A stretch of DNA of 64,000 nt, taken from assembly GCA_023419605.1 (NCBI GenBank), contig JAEZXR010000041.1, forward strand, positions 1-64,000. The letters run 5' to 3'. Below are positions 24,481 through 33,207 of the stretch, piece by piece. Positions within the stretch are counted from its first letter, which is position 1. Each line of letters starts with the position of its first letter. This DNA comes from Bacillota bacterium (GTDB taxonomy: Bacteria > Bacillota > Clostridia > Acetivibrionales > JAEZXR01). Position numbers and translations under genes: made by a program. A model generated the notes under the pieces. That model worked only from the letters and a program-made list of their open reading frames with translations, ran no database searches and was not told where the DNA came from.

Positions 24481-24750
24481 TTAGCCTGCAGCTAATTTTA
24501 TAATAGTTCCAATAAAGACGATTGCGCCAAAAATCAATTTAAACCACCGAAAGCTTGTGTCAGATAATGAATTTCCCATTTGCTTATAAAAATGGAAATT
24601 AGTTATACCTTCAAAAATCATATTTAAACCGAATAGCAGTAAAACAACATTAGGGCTTACTTTATCAGCAAAATATAGCAATAGTACAATTCCTACTACT
24701 ATAGTAAATGCAGTCGAAGCTATTGATAGCAAGTGATTTTTATCCCTCAT
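24481..24750 (-). CDS. Small three-helix membrane protein
   Basis: This is an 89-residue protein with three predicted membrane segments (about 8-28, 33-50 and 66-87) and a short charged start (MRDKNH). The middle contains NPNVVLLLFGLNMIFEGITNF-like residues (SPNVVLLLFGLNMIFEG). There is no motif I can link to a function. It is convergent with the glutamate operon and has lower G+C than its neighbours, which could mean recent acquisition. Confidence 0.65.
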   Translation of the reverse strand: MRDKNHLLSIASTAFTIVVGIVLLLYFADKVSPNVVLLLFGLNMIFEGITNFHFYKQMGNSLSDTSFRWFKLIFGAIVFIGTIIKLAAG

Positions 24751-25128
24751 TTATTTTTCACCACCTACAATAGAATCTAATATCCAGTAATTAACAAATC
24801 GGATAATATTCATTATACCATATGCCCTGCCAGTGCTGTACGAAATTTGTAAAAAGTGTTATATATGGAATAACGCGAGGCGAAAAGTGAAACCGGCTGC
24901 CTTGAAGTACTATAATGGTAATCCCCTTACGCTCTTATGCAGTCAGACTGTGGAGGAACGAAGTGTGTATGATTTTGTGTGTTGTCTTATTATACATATG
25001 TGTTATAATGAAATGGTAATTTCAATATTTTTACTATTTAAGTATCAAGTTCATTTACGATAAGATGCCGGCTAATGCTAATGTCCGGTTTGATCCTGCT
25101 TTTGAAATCATCACTGAAAAATAAAAGC

Positions 25129-25229
25129 TATACAGATTCGGATGGAACTTAGCTGATTCGTGCCTCGTAAAGCCCCAGAACCATTGGCTATACGAGGCTC
25201 AAATCAGCAGTTGCCAATCCGATTGTATA
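25129..25229. repeat. Dispersed structured repeat, family 1 copy B
   Basis: This 101-bp element is bounded by TATACA and TGTATA. The outer arms (25129-25146 and 25214-25229) pair. Inside are CTGATT/AATCAG, GCCTCGTA/TACGAGGC (8 bp perfect) and AGCC/GGCT. It is homologous to 6350-6451. It lies upstream of the YesN-type regulator gene. The remainder of 24751-25356 shows no gene. Confidence 0.72.
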
Positions 25230-25356
25230 TAAAATATGGAGCATGGTTTGTATTCGGATCCGATAATGGGGATTTACTGATTGCTTCTGCCAAAGGGAAA
25301 AAGAGTAGGGTGCTACAAAAATTACACAACTGAAGAATGGCTATGGGGGTAGTTTT

Positions 25357-26622
25357 GTGCTTACAATGTTACTTATCGATGATGAATATCTGGTCAGGAA
25401 AGGCATACGGGAGACCATTGATTGGAGCGAATACGGCGTTGAGATCATAGGGGAGGCCTCGGATGGAGAGGATGGCTTGGAGATGGCGTTGAAATTCACA
25501 CCGGATATTATACTGACGGATATACGCATGCCTTTTATGGACGGTCTTGAATTCATGGCAAAGCTCAGGGAGAGTGGTTTGGATTCCAGTATACTGGTTT
25601 TGAGCGGACATGAGGACTTTAGCTATGTAAGGACCGCTTTACAGCATGGAGCGGTTGATTATCTTCTAAAACCCATCGATAATAAGCATCTCATCAGTAC
25701 TGTAATGAAAGTGGCTGAAAAGATTAAAGAAGAAAGAAGTACCCAATTGTACTTTAAACGGTTAAAGGACGAACTTTCTACTATAAAAAAACAGTTTTTA
25801 AGAGAATTGATCATAGGGAATATAAAGGATAAGTCTGAGATTCAGGATAAACTGAAGTTTTACGAGATTCCCCTGGAAACCTCCGGCAATTATGTTATAT
25901 CCATCAGAATCAACGAGTATAACTTGGTTTTGCAGCAGCTGTCCCCGCAGGAACTATTGGAGTTTAAGATGCTGATCGTAAACAATATTGCTCAGTTCCT
26001 GCTCCTGAATTCCAAATTTATGGGTATCGTAATTGAAAAGGACGATGAAGAGTGGGTCGTAATCCTGCATATGCTGGATTCCCAGGATACCGGTGTTGGT
26101 CTGGTCAAGGAACGGTGCACCGAATTGGTGAACAGGGTTAAAAAAGAATTTTCACAGCCCATTTCCATCGGCATCAGTGATATATGTAATGAAATAGAGG
26201 CCATCAGCAGTGCTTATAAGGACGCTTACACAGCTTCCTACTTCAAATTGCTGCCCGGAAGCAGCTGTGTTGTTTATACAAAGGAAAAGGATGCCGTAGG
26301 CTTTCGGCGGGAGATACGGGAAGCCATCAATTATATAAAAAACAATTACGCGAAGGATATAACGGTAGAGCTGGCTGCAAAGGAACTATTCATAAGCTCC
26401 TCCTACCTTATGCACTTGTTCAAGGACGAGTTGGGAAAAACCTTCAACGAATGTATCACGGAATACCGTATACAGGTTGCCAAGGAACTGCTGAAAGATC
26501 CCCAATATAAAATCTATGAGGTAAGTGAAAATGTCGGTTACGGAGATGTAAAATACTTCAGCCAGGTATTTAAAAAAGTTACCGGCATGAGTCCCAGTGA
26601 ATATATAAAGAATGAAGCATGA
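25357..26622 (+). CDS. YesN-type response regulator (REC + AraC HTH)
   Basis: This is a 421-residue protein. The receiver domain (1-120) has acidic residues DD at 8-9, phospho-acceptor Asp55 in LTDIRMPFMDG, and Lys in LLKPIDNK. A middle linker of about 200 residues follows, then two AraC-type helix-turn-helix motifs (IRNNYAKDITVELAAKELFISSSYLMHLFK-like and the signature VGYGDVKYFSQVFKKVTGMSPSEY). It activates transporter and sugar genes in response to the paired kinase. The start is GTG at 25357, 6 nt after GGGGGT. The 3' end overlaps the kinase gene by 4 nt. Confidence 0.93.
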   Translation: MLTMLLIDDEYLVRKGIRETIDWSEYGVEIIGEASDGEDGLEMALKFTPDIILTDIRMPFMDGLEFMAKLRESGLDSSILVLSGHEDFSYVRTALQHGAVDYLLKPIDNKHLISTVMKVAEKIKEERSTQLYFKRLKDELSTIKKQFLRELIIGNIKDKSEIQDKLKFYEIPLETSGNYVISIRINEYNLVLQQLSPQELLEFKMLIVNNIAQFLLLNSKFMGIVIEKDDEEWVVILHMLDSQDTGVGLVKERCTELVNRVKKEFSQPISIGISDICNEIEAISSAYKDAYTASYFKLLPGSSCVVYTKEKDAVGFRREIREAINYIKNNYAKDITVELAAKELFISSSYLMHLFKDELGKTFNECITEYRIQVAKELLKDPQYKIYEVSENVGYGDVKYFSQVFKKVTGMSPSEYIKNEA

Positions 26623-28397
26623 AGGTGTCCCTTATGCAAATATATCCTAAAGCTTTAAGAAAATTGAATATACGGACCCGGCTGGTCGTAGTCTCGCTTT
26701 TGGGCATTATTCTATTCTCAAGTGCCTTGCTGTACCTTTCAAAATTGATTTCGCAGTCATTGGTAGAAAGCTATTTCTATAATTACCTGGAAACAACGCA
26801 GCAGGAAATGCAAAAAAGTGTTGAACTCTACATAACGGAAATCAACATGCTGACGGTACGATTATTGCGAAACGACGATGTTTATGCCCTTATTGAAGAT
26901 ACAACGGTATCCCATGATATGAAGGAAAAGAGGCTGAGAAGAATATTGGATGAGATGTCCATTGATCGGCAGATCATTGGAGACATTGTCGTTGCTACCG
27001 ATAAGAAGGAGATATTCAGCTATTTGGGGGATGAAAAACTCATTGAGAGGCCGGACGACCTATATATCAAAGATACGATACAATCGCAAAAGCTTATTAC
27101 CTGGGGACCTGTAAAAAAGGACGCGGACAATAACGCGTATATCCTTCTGGGTAAGAAATACCAGAACTTTTATACAGGCCAAAAACTGGGATGCTTGATC
27201 ATCTATATAAAGGAGACGGCGTTCTTCGATATCTATAAAAAAATAACAACGGATATGGGGTACACTTTTTTGGTTTCAGGCAATGGATATGTAGTCTCCC
27301 ATCCGGATAAAAACAAGGTCGGCAATACCATCTTTGAAAAGGATATGTTCCATATCGACAAGGGCTTCGATCATTATATTGCCAACTATGAAGGGGAAAA
27401 ATCGATCTTTGCCATCAGCCGGTTCGGCGGCACGCTGCAGAGCATCGGGTGTGACTGGCAGACCGTAAGTATAATTTCGCAGGAAAAACTCTTTGAACGG
27501 TTTGAAAAGATAAATCTATATGTTCTTATAATCGGGACTGTCATGTCACTCATCACGATTTTGATTCTGACCAAAATTTCCTTTAAAATCACCGAGCCCA
27601 TACAGCTTTTAAAGAGCAAGCTAAAAGAGTTTGGTAAAAATAATACCATAAAGCTGTCCTTCATCAAGAAGAACGAGGATGAAATATGGGAGTTGGAAAA
27701 GTCCTACAATGAAATGATCAGCCGAATCCGTGACCTGATCGTGAAAAACAATGAAGAAAAAGAGAAGCAGCGAAAGCTGGAATTAACTGCATTACAGGCG
27801 CAGATTAATCCCCATTTCCTCTATAATACATTGGATGCCATTGGATGGATTGCGAAGATCAAAAAGCAGGAGGATATTGAAAAGCTGATCATGGCGCTGG
27901 CCTCCTTCTTCCGCTTAAGCCTGCATAAAGGGGACAAATACATAACACTTCAGGAAGAAGTGGAACTGGTGCAGAATTTTTTAACCATAGAGCAGATCCG
28001 GTTCCCGGATAAGTTTGTAGTTGAGTACAACATAGAAGAGGACATTAAGCCCTGTAAAATATTGAAGCTCGTACTCCAGCCCGTGGTGGAGAATGCCATC
28101 AAACACGGTATCAGCATGAAGCGGGGGAAAGGTTTGATTAAAATCAATGCCTACAGTGCAGGGGATGGAGTGGAGCTTGAAGTCATTGATGACGGAGTGG
28201 GTTTTGATGTGTCAAAGCTTTCCGAAAATGATCCCGGGGAGTATAGAAGCGACCGCTACGGGCTGCATAATGTGGATGAGAGAATCAGGCTGGAATACGG
28301 CCAGCAGTATGGGATGTCCATATTCAGTCAAAAGGGGGAAGGAACCAGGGTTGTAATACGTTTGAAGGCGGAGTTTTCCTCTCACGGCTCAAACTGA
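26619..28397 (+). CDS. YesM-type sensor histidine kinase
   Basis: This is a 592-residue membrane kinase. TM1 is near residues 22-42, followed by an extracellular dCache-like sensor (45-300), TM2 near 303-325 and HAMP. The His_kinase domain has the phosphorylated His in NPHFLYNTLDAIGW, and HATPase_c shows VVENAIKHG (N box) and DDGVGFD (G1). It partners the YesN regulator encoded just upstream (4-nt overlap). Such pairs usually sense oligosaccharides or their binding proteins and switch on adjacent importer genes, here at 29709 onwards. The gene end overlaps the convergent sensor gene by 9 bp. Confidence 0.94.
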   Translation: MKVSLMQIYPKALRKLNIRTRLVVVSLLGIILFSSALLYLSKLISQSLVESYFYNYLETTQQEMQKSVELYITEINMLTVRLLRNDDVYALIEDTTVSHDMKEKRLRRILDEMSIDRQIIGDIVVATDKKEIFSYLGDEKLIERPDDLYIKDTIQSQKLITWGPVKKDADNNAYILLGKKYQNFYTGQKLGCLIIYIKETAFFDIYKKITTDMGYTFLVSGNGYVVSHPDKNKVGNTIFEKDMFHIDKGFDHYIANYEGEKSIFAISRFGGTLQSIGCDWQTVSIISQEKLFERFEKINLYVLIIGTVMSLITILILTKISFKITEPIQLLKSKLKEFGKNNTIKLSFIKKNEDEIWELEKSYNEMISRIRDLIVKNNEEKEKQRKLELTALQAQINPHFLYNTLDAIGWIAKIKKQEDIEKLIMALASFFRLSLHKGDKYITLQEEVELVQNFLTIEQIRFPDKFVVEYNIEEDIKPCKILKLVLQPVVENAIKHGISMKRGKGLIKINAYSAGDGVELEVIDDGVGFDVSKLSENDPGEYRSDRYGLHNVDERIRLEYGQQYGMSIFSQKGEGTRVVIRLKAEFSSHGSN

Positions 28398-29381
28398 ATT
28401 ATTCCTCATCTTTTTATAGAGGTCTGTTAATGGCACCGAAATGCTGTTGGTTAATAGAAGGGCTGTAACGGTCGACAGGAAAATCAATACCACAATGACA
28501 GACAGCATGATAATGATCATTTGATTCAGCTTGGTATACAGGTCTGCAAGGGGTACGACGACAATGATCTTGTTGTTGTTGAAAAAGTCATTGCAGGCTA
28601 GAATGAATTTTTTACTGGCAGCGATTTTATAGCCATTGGTTATGTTCATGCTGTCATTTATTTCGTAGAGCAGTTCCGCTGTGGGAGGAAGGTTCAATTT
28701 TGAGGGCAGGATACCCGATTCCGGATTGACGATGTAGGCGGAAGTATGATTGGGGAAAGCCCGGTCGCTGCTGTTGAAGAAGCTGTAAGCGTATTGGGGG
28801 TCAATATCGATAAATAAATACCCCCTGAGATTATTTGTGTCGTCAAATATTTTTGAAACAAAAGTGATGACGCCATATTCTTCGGCATACCGTGTATTGT
28901 TATAGTATCCGGAGATATCCTGTGTTCGTACGGACCAAAAGGAAGCCTGGCCCGATGCCAATAGCTTGGAGATGACTTCATTGTTGAGCAGTTTTGAAAG
29001 AGGAGGATAGGCTGTTGTATAGTTGGATAAATAAGTAGTTCCGGAGGTATCAAACAAGGCGACTCCCAGGACGCCGAGGTGCGACTGCTTCACACTGTCC
29101 AGGAGGTATACAATGTTCAAGAGGCTTTCCTGGTGCTTTAAAATACGGATTGTATCCGGATTTGCCGTCACCTGCTTGGAGGTTTCTTCGATGAACTTGG
29201 AGTATATTTTTATGTTGTTGATTTTCTGATTTATGTTCTTTACAGAAAAGTCAATAAAATTGTCATAGATTACGGTTCGTATAACGGAATAGGAAATAAC
29301 CCCGATGATGATAAAGCACAGGGAAAATGTAAGAATCACAAGACTGCTTATTTTGAATTTCAGTTTATCAAACATATCCAT
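28389..29381 (-). CDS. Orphan truncated sensor protein (no kinase domain)
   Basis: This is a 330-residue protein. TM1 is at about 12-33, followed by a dCache-like extracellular region (35-280), TM2 at about 288-310 and the first residues of a HAMP domain (NSISVPLTDLYKKM). It then stops. It looks like the front half of a YesM-type kinase whose His_kinase and ATPase parts are missing. The stop lies inside the 3' end of the convergent yesM-like gene, so no catalytic part is left downstream. It may be a decayed kinase or a receptor that works with the intact kinase. Confidence 0.8.
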   Translation of the reverse strand: MDMFDKLKFKISSLVILTFSLCFIIIGVISYSVIRTVIYDNFIDFSVKNINQKINNIKIYSKFIEETSKQVTANPDTIRILKHQESLLNIVYLLDSVKQSHLGVLGVALFDTSGTTYLSNYTTAYPPLSKLLNNEVISKLLASGQASFWSVRTQDISGYYNNTRYAEEYGVITFVSKIFDDTNNLRGYLFIDIDPQYAYSFFNSSDRAFPNHTSAYIVNPESGILPSKLNLPPTAELLYEINDSMNITNGYKIAASKKFILACNDFFNNNKIIVVVPLADLYTKLNQMIIIMLSVIVVLIFLSTVTALLLTNSISVPLTDLYKKMRNNSV

Positions 29382-29409
29382 CCCTCACAAAAATTGCATC
29401 ACAGCTTTC

Positions 29410-29513
29410 CTAAGGAAGTTATGAAAAACATAGAGGTTCTTTTTGCGGGCCGCTTGCAGAATGCTGTACGCGGTGTGGCAAAACTTATAGAGCCTCTTTT
29501 TTCTTAGGCCTCC
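29410..29513. repeat. Hairpin repeat family 2, copy A
   Basis: The outer arms pair: CCTAAG with CTTAGG, AAAAA with TTTTT, and AGAGGTTCTTTTTGC with GCAAAACTTATAGAGCCTCT. The core begins GCGGGCC and ends GGTGTGGCAAAA, like copies at 40048-40134 and 57439-57541. It lies in the divergent spacer between the orphan sensor and the binding-protein gene (29382-29708). That spacer holds nothing else clear. Confidence 0.65.
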
Positions 29514-29708
29514 TAAACTATATTATACTGGGCCTGGTGGAAAACAACAATGACAATTTTGCGTTCCGGTCCAGTTTGTCTAAATTAGCAGTTTTACAAA
29601 CCATATAGCAGAATTACATACTTTTATTTATCTGAGGGGCGATGGTATGATAATACTATCCTATCCGGATATGGGCTTATAAACTGAATTTTTTAAGGAG
29701 GATACGTC

Positions 29709-31136
29709 ATGAAAAAGATCATTCATGTGATAGTATGCTTTATGCTCATATTATCACTTTTGGCAGGTTGCAGCGGAAAAACTGAAAAAGCTGCAGGCGG
29801 CTCCGCTACTCCGGCAGCAAATTCAGCTGCAAAGGAAACTCCAAAGCCCGTTACCATCAAAGTGGGTATATGGGCACAGGATAATGATGAAGCAGGAAAG
29901 AAATCCTGGGAGGTTTACCAGAAGAATATGGCGGCCAAATATCCTTACATCACTTTGCAGCCTGAACCGTATACCTATGCTCCGGAAACTTTTATACCAA
30001 AAGCGGAGAGCGGCCAAGTGCCAAACATATTCCAGACATGGTATACGGAGCCACCCAAACTGATTTCCAACGGCTATGTGGCAGATGTTACTGCAATGGC
30101 GAAGAAATATGGCTATGATACGGCTGTAAATCCCGATGTGTTGAAGGTCGTATCCAAAGACGAAAAGATTTATGGGATACCCAGAGATGGATATGCTTTA
30201 GGTTTATATATGAATATGAACCTGTTCAAACAGGCCGGTCTTGTTGATGAAAAAGGACTTCCGAAATATCCGAAGACCTTTGATGAACTGGCTGAAACAG
30301 CTAAGATTATAAAGGATAAAACCGGTAAGGCGGGAATGTTCTTCCCGACGAAAGACCACGTAGGCGGATGGCATTTTGCAGCACTGGCATGGTGCTTCGG
30401 TGCCGAATTTGAAAAGAAAGTGGATGGAAAGTGGGTTAGCGGACTGGACAGCCCTGAAGCCATCGCCGCTCTTCAGTATGTAAAAGACTTAAAGTGGAAA
30501 TACGATGTGCTGCTCCCCAATGCACTTCTCAGCTGGGGTGACTGGATAAAGAATTTTGGTACCGATCAGGTAGGTATGACCTTTGCAGCTCCCGATGCTT
30601 TACGTAATCCTGTAAACGACTACAAGATGAGCAAAGATGCAATTGCCATGGCTCCGATCCCCAAAGGACCGAAAGGCCAGTTCTCACTGATGGGGGGAAC
30701 CACTTACATGTTCGCCGCAAACAATACACCGGAACAGACCGATGCAGCTTTCAAACTTCTTGAAGTCATCGGAAGAGGACCCGGTACGGATGCTGACACC
30801 ATGGCAGCTTTCGAAGCGGATTTAAAGGATCAGAATTCCAAGAATTATCCTGTAGGACCTAAGCCGATAGTAATCTGGGTTAACCAGGCGCGTCTCGATG
30901 CAGAAGATGCAATATACAAGAAGTATACAAATGTAAATATGGATCTGTTCAAACCATACTATGATACGGCATATAAGGGGTTGAGACCGGAAGAGCCTTA
31001 TTCCTGCCAAGACCTTTACGGTATATTGGATACATGCTTGCAGGTTGTAATAACGGATAAGAATGCAGATCCTAAGGAATTGCTTGAAAAGGCATCAAAG
31101 GAATTCCAGACAAAATTCCTTAGCAAAGTGAAGTAG
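29709..31136 (+). CDS. ABC sugar-binding lipoprotein
   Basis: This is a 475-residue family-1 extracellular binding protein. The signal peptide ends in lipobox SLLAGC with lipidated Cys21, then a Ser/Ala-rich linker. The mature fold includes KVGIWAQDNDEAGKK, FQTWYTEPPKLISNGYV and GMFFPTKDHVGGWHF. It captures an oligosaccharide outside the cell and hands it to the permeases encoded downstream. AAGGAGG lies 7 nt before the ATG. Three strong hairpins (31160-31316) separate it from the permease genes, which fits the usual excess of binding protein over membrane subunits. Confidence 0.93.
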   Translation: MKKIIHVIVCFMLILSLLAGCSGKTEKAAGGSATPAANSAAKETPKPVTIKVGIWAQDNDEAGKKSWEVYQKNMAAKYPYITLQPEPYTYAPETFIPKAESGQVPNIFQTWYTEPPKLISNGYVADVTAMAKKYGYDTAVNPDVLKVVSKDEKIYGIPRDGYALGLYMNMNLFKQAGLVDEKGLPKYPKTFDELAETAKIIKDKTGKAGMFFPTKDHVGGWHFAALAWCFGAEFEKKVDGKWVSGLDSPEAIAALQYVKDLKWKYDVLLPNALLSWGDWIKNFGTDQVGMTFAAPDALRNPVNDYKMSKDAIAMAPIPKGPKGQFSLMGGTTYMFAANNTPEQTDAAFKLLEVIGRGPGTDADTMAAFEADLKDQNSKNYPVGPKPIVIWVNQARLDAEDAIYKKYTNVNMDLFKPYYDTAYKGLRPEEPYSCQDLYGILDTCLQVVITDKNADPKELLEKASKEFQTKFLSKVK

Positions 31137-31159
31137 TGAATTGATTTGACAGGAGAAAG

Positions 31160-31316
31160 CAGAGTAGCAAGCACATATGCTACTCTGCGCTCTTTAAAAG
31201 GTAGTGTTCTATATACAACGCACAAAAGTTTTTACAATTCTTCTTTTGTGCGCTTGTATTTCCTTGCTTGCCTATCGCGAAAATCAGATTCATTCCTTGT
31301 AAAACCATTTTCGCGA
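31160..31316 (+). promoter_or_regulatory. Triple hairpin between binding protein and permease genes
   Basis: Three perfect stems stand in a row: CAGAGTAGCA/TGCTACTCTG (31160-31187), CGCACAAAAG/CTTTTGTGCG (31219-31252) and TCGCGAAAAT/ATTTTCGCGA (31275-31316). The first is followed by CGCTCTTT rather than a long T-run. They could protect the upstream mRNA from 3' exonucleases or partly stop transcription. Confidence 0.65.
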
Positions 31317-31349
31317 TTTATATAAGAATAATTTGAGGTGTGATTCGTT

Positions 31350-32285
31350 ATGAACAATAATATTGAGGCAATGACTATGGATAGCGCACCAAAAAATTCG
31401 AAAAAAATACGATTAGGGAATATTCTGAAAAATAATATTTCCGCTTGGCTGATCCTGCTTCCGAGCTTGGTTCTTTTCGCATTTTTTATTTGGCAGCCAT
31501 TGGTTTATGGTGTTATTCTATCGTTTTGCGAAACCATCGGCTTTCGCATTAAAGGTTTCGTAGGTTTTGCAAATTACATCGAAATTTTTAAGGATGATAT
31601 CTTTAGAAAAGCTCTGTTCAATACTTTTTCCTATGCCTTCTGGTCGGTATTGCTGGGATATTTGGTTCCCATCTTTTTAGCCATTGTTATCAATGAAGTA
31701 GCTCACTTTAAATCCTTTTTCCGGTTTGCCATTTATTTTCCCAATATGGTTCCGGCCGTGGCTACGCTCATTCTTTGGGGCTTCCTCTTTGACCCCGGGC
31801 AGGGAATACTGAACTCCATCCGGATGAGTATGGGGTTTGCTCCTTCGGAGTGGTTGCAGAATCCGCATTTGACCATTCCTCTTCTTATTTTGATTTTAAC
31901 TTGGCGATCCGCAGGTTCAACTGCTATTATATACGTGGCCAGTCTCCAGGGGATAAACGAAGAGCTGTATGAGGCAGCGGCATTGGATGGTGCAGGGATT
32001 ATGTCCCGGCTGAGGTATATAACCCTTCCTGGAATCTACAATATTGCAAGGCTCATGCTGATCATGCAGATTATTTTCGTTTTCCAGGTAATGTACGAGC
32101 CCCTGGTTATGACGGGTGGGGGTCCTAACAATGCTTCCATTTCATTGATGCTTCTTAATTACAACTATGCCTTTCGCGATGTTGCCGCTGCAAAAGCATC
32201 CACCATCGGCGTTATCGTTACAATTATTCTTTTGATTCTAACAGCCATCTATCAGAAATTTGTTAAGGAAAATGATATGTCCTAG
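31350..32285 (+). CDS. ABC sugar permease, MalF/UgpA type
   Basis: This is a 311-residue, six-TM permease of the CUT1 class. The first TM is near residues 30-52. The EAA loop that docks the ATPase reads EELYEAAALDGAGIMSRLRYITLPGI near 210-235. AGGTGTGATT lies before the ATG. It forms a heterodimer with the product of the next gene (13 nt further). Confidence 0.94.
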   Translation: MNNNIEAMTMDSAPKNSKKIRLGNILKNNISAWLILLPSLVLFAFFIWQPLVYGVILSFCETIGFRIKGFVGFANYIEIFKDDIFRKALFNTFSYAFWSVLLGYLVPIFLAIVINEVAHFKSFFRFAIYFPNMVPAVATLILWGFLFDPGQGILNSIRMSMGFAPSEWLQNPHLTIPLLILILTWRSAGSTAIIYVASLQGINEELYEAAALDGAGIMSRLRYITLPGIYNIARLMLIMQIIFVFQVMYEPLVMTGGGPNNASISLMLLNYNYAFRDVAAAKASTIGVIVTIILLILTAIYQKFVKENDMS

Positions 32286-32300
32286 AGAGGGTGAAATGTG

Positions 32301-33182
32301 ATGTCGTTGTACAGTAAAAAAACGCAGGGCGTAATTAATTTTATCGATATTAAAAAACCATCCGTAAAGGTTTTATATACCTTTCTGCTATTGTTCTGCA
32401 TACTGGCGGCCCTGGTATGCTTTGCACCTCCCTTGTGGGTGATGCTTTCAAGCTTGAAGGACATAAAGGAATTTTTCGCAGTTCCGCCCACTATTATCCC
32501 CAGGTCCTTCCAACCGGAAAAGATCATTGAAACCTGGAACAAATTAAACTTTCTGAAATACTACATCAACTCAGGGATCATGATTACAGGCTGCGTGGTA
32601 ACTGCGGTTGTTTTTAACGGACTTGCAGGGTATGTATTGTCCATATTGAAGCCGAAGGGAAGCAGGCTGGTCTTATACCTGATTTTATGGAGCCTCATGC
32701 TTCCGGCGACAACAAATCTTGTGCCGGTATTGAAAAACATTGCAGCACTTAAAATGACCGACTCCTTCATGCCTTTATGGCTGAGCTACGGTGCAGGTGC
32801 ATTTAATGTAATGCTGTTTAAGAGCTTTTTTGACGCTCTTCCCATTTCTCTTATAGAAGCGGCCAGAATTGACGGCTGCAGCAGCCTTAAGATATTTTAC
32901 AGGATTGTGCTGCCGCTGAGCAAGGCGGTTTGTATGGTTGTTATCATAATGACCATTAATGCAGCCTGGTCTGATTTTCTGCTCCCTTATCTCGTGTTGA
33001 AAAACCACGATAAGTATACGGTTATGGTAAAGATCTATGACCTGGCCAGCGGGAATACGCCCTTCCCTTATGACATTCGCCTGCTGTCGCTGTTATATGC
33101 GATTGTGCCCCCCGCCATATTGTTCGTATTTTTCCAGAAGTATATTACGCAGGGCATATCCTTGACCGGGATCAAGGGATAG
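32301..33182 (+). CDS. ABC sugar permease, MalG/UgpE type
   Basis: This is a 293-residue CUT1 permease with six TM segments. The EAA loop reads ISLIEAARIDGCSSLKIFYRIVLPL near 185-210. The ATG at 32301 has GAGAGGGTG upstream; a GTG at 32298 is in frame. No ATPase gene follows, so a shared MsmX/MsmK-like ATPase encoded elsewhere is expected (known practice in Firmicutes CUT1 systems). Confidence 0.94.
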   Translation: MSLYSKKTQGVINFIDIKKPSVKVLYTFLLLFCILAALVCFAPPLWVMLSSLKDIKEFFAVPPTIIPRSFQPEKIIETWNKLNFLKYYINSGIMITGCVVTAVVFNGLAGYVLSILKPKGSRLVLYLILWSLMLPATTNLVPVLKNIAALKMTDSFMPLWLSYGAGAFNVMLFKSFFDALPISLIEAARIDGCSSLKIFYRIVLPLSKAVCMVVIIMTINAAWSDFLLPYLVLKNHDKYTVMVKIYDLASGNTPFPYDIRLLSLLYAIVPPAILFVFFQKYITQGISLTGIKG

Positions 33183-33207
33183 TTTATGGAAAGGAGACTT
33201 GAGTACG

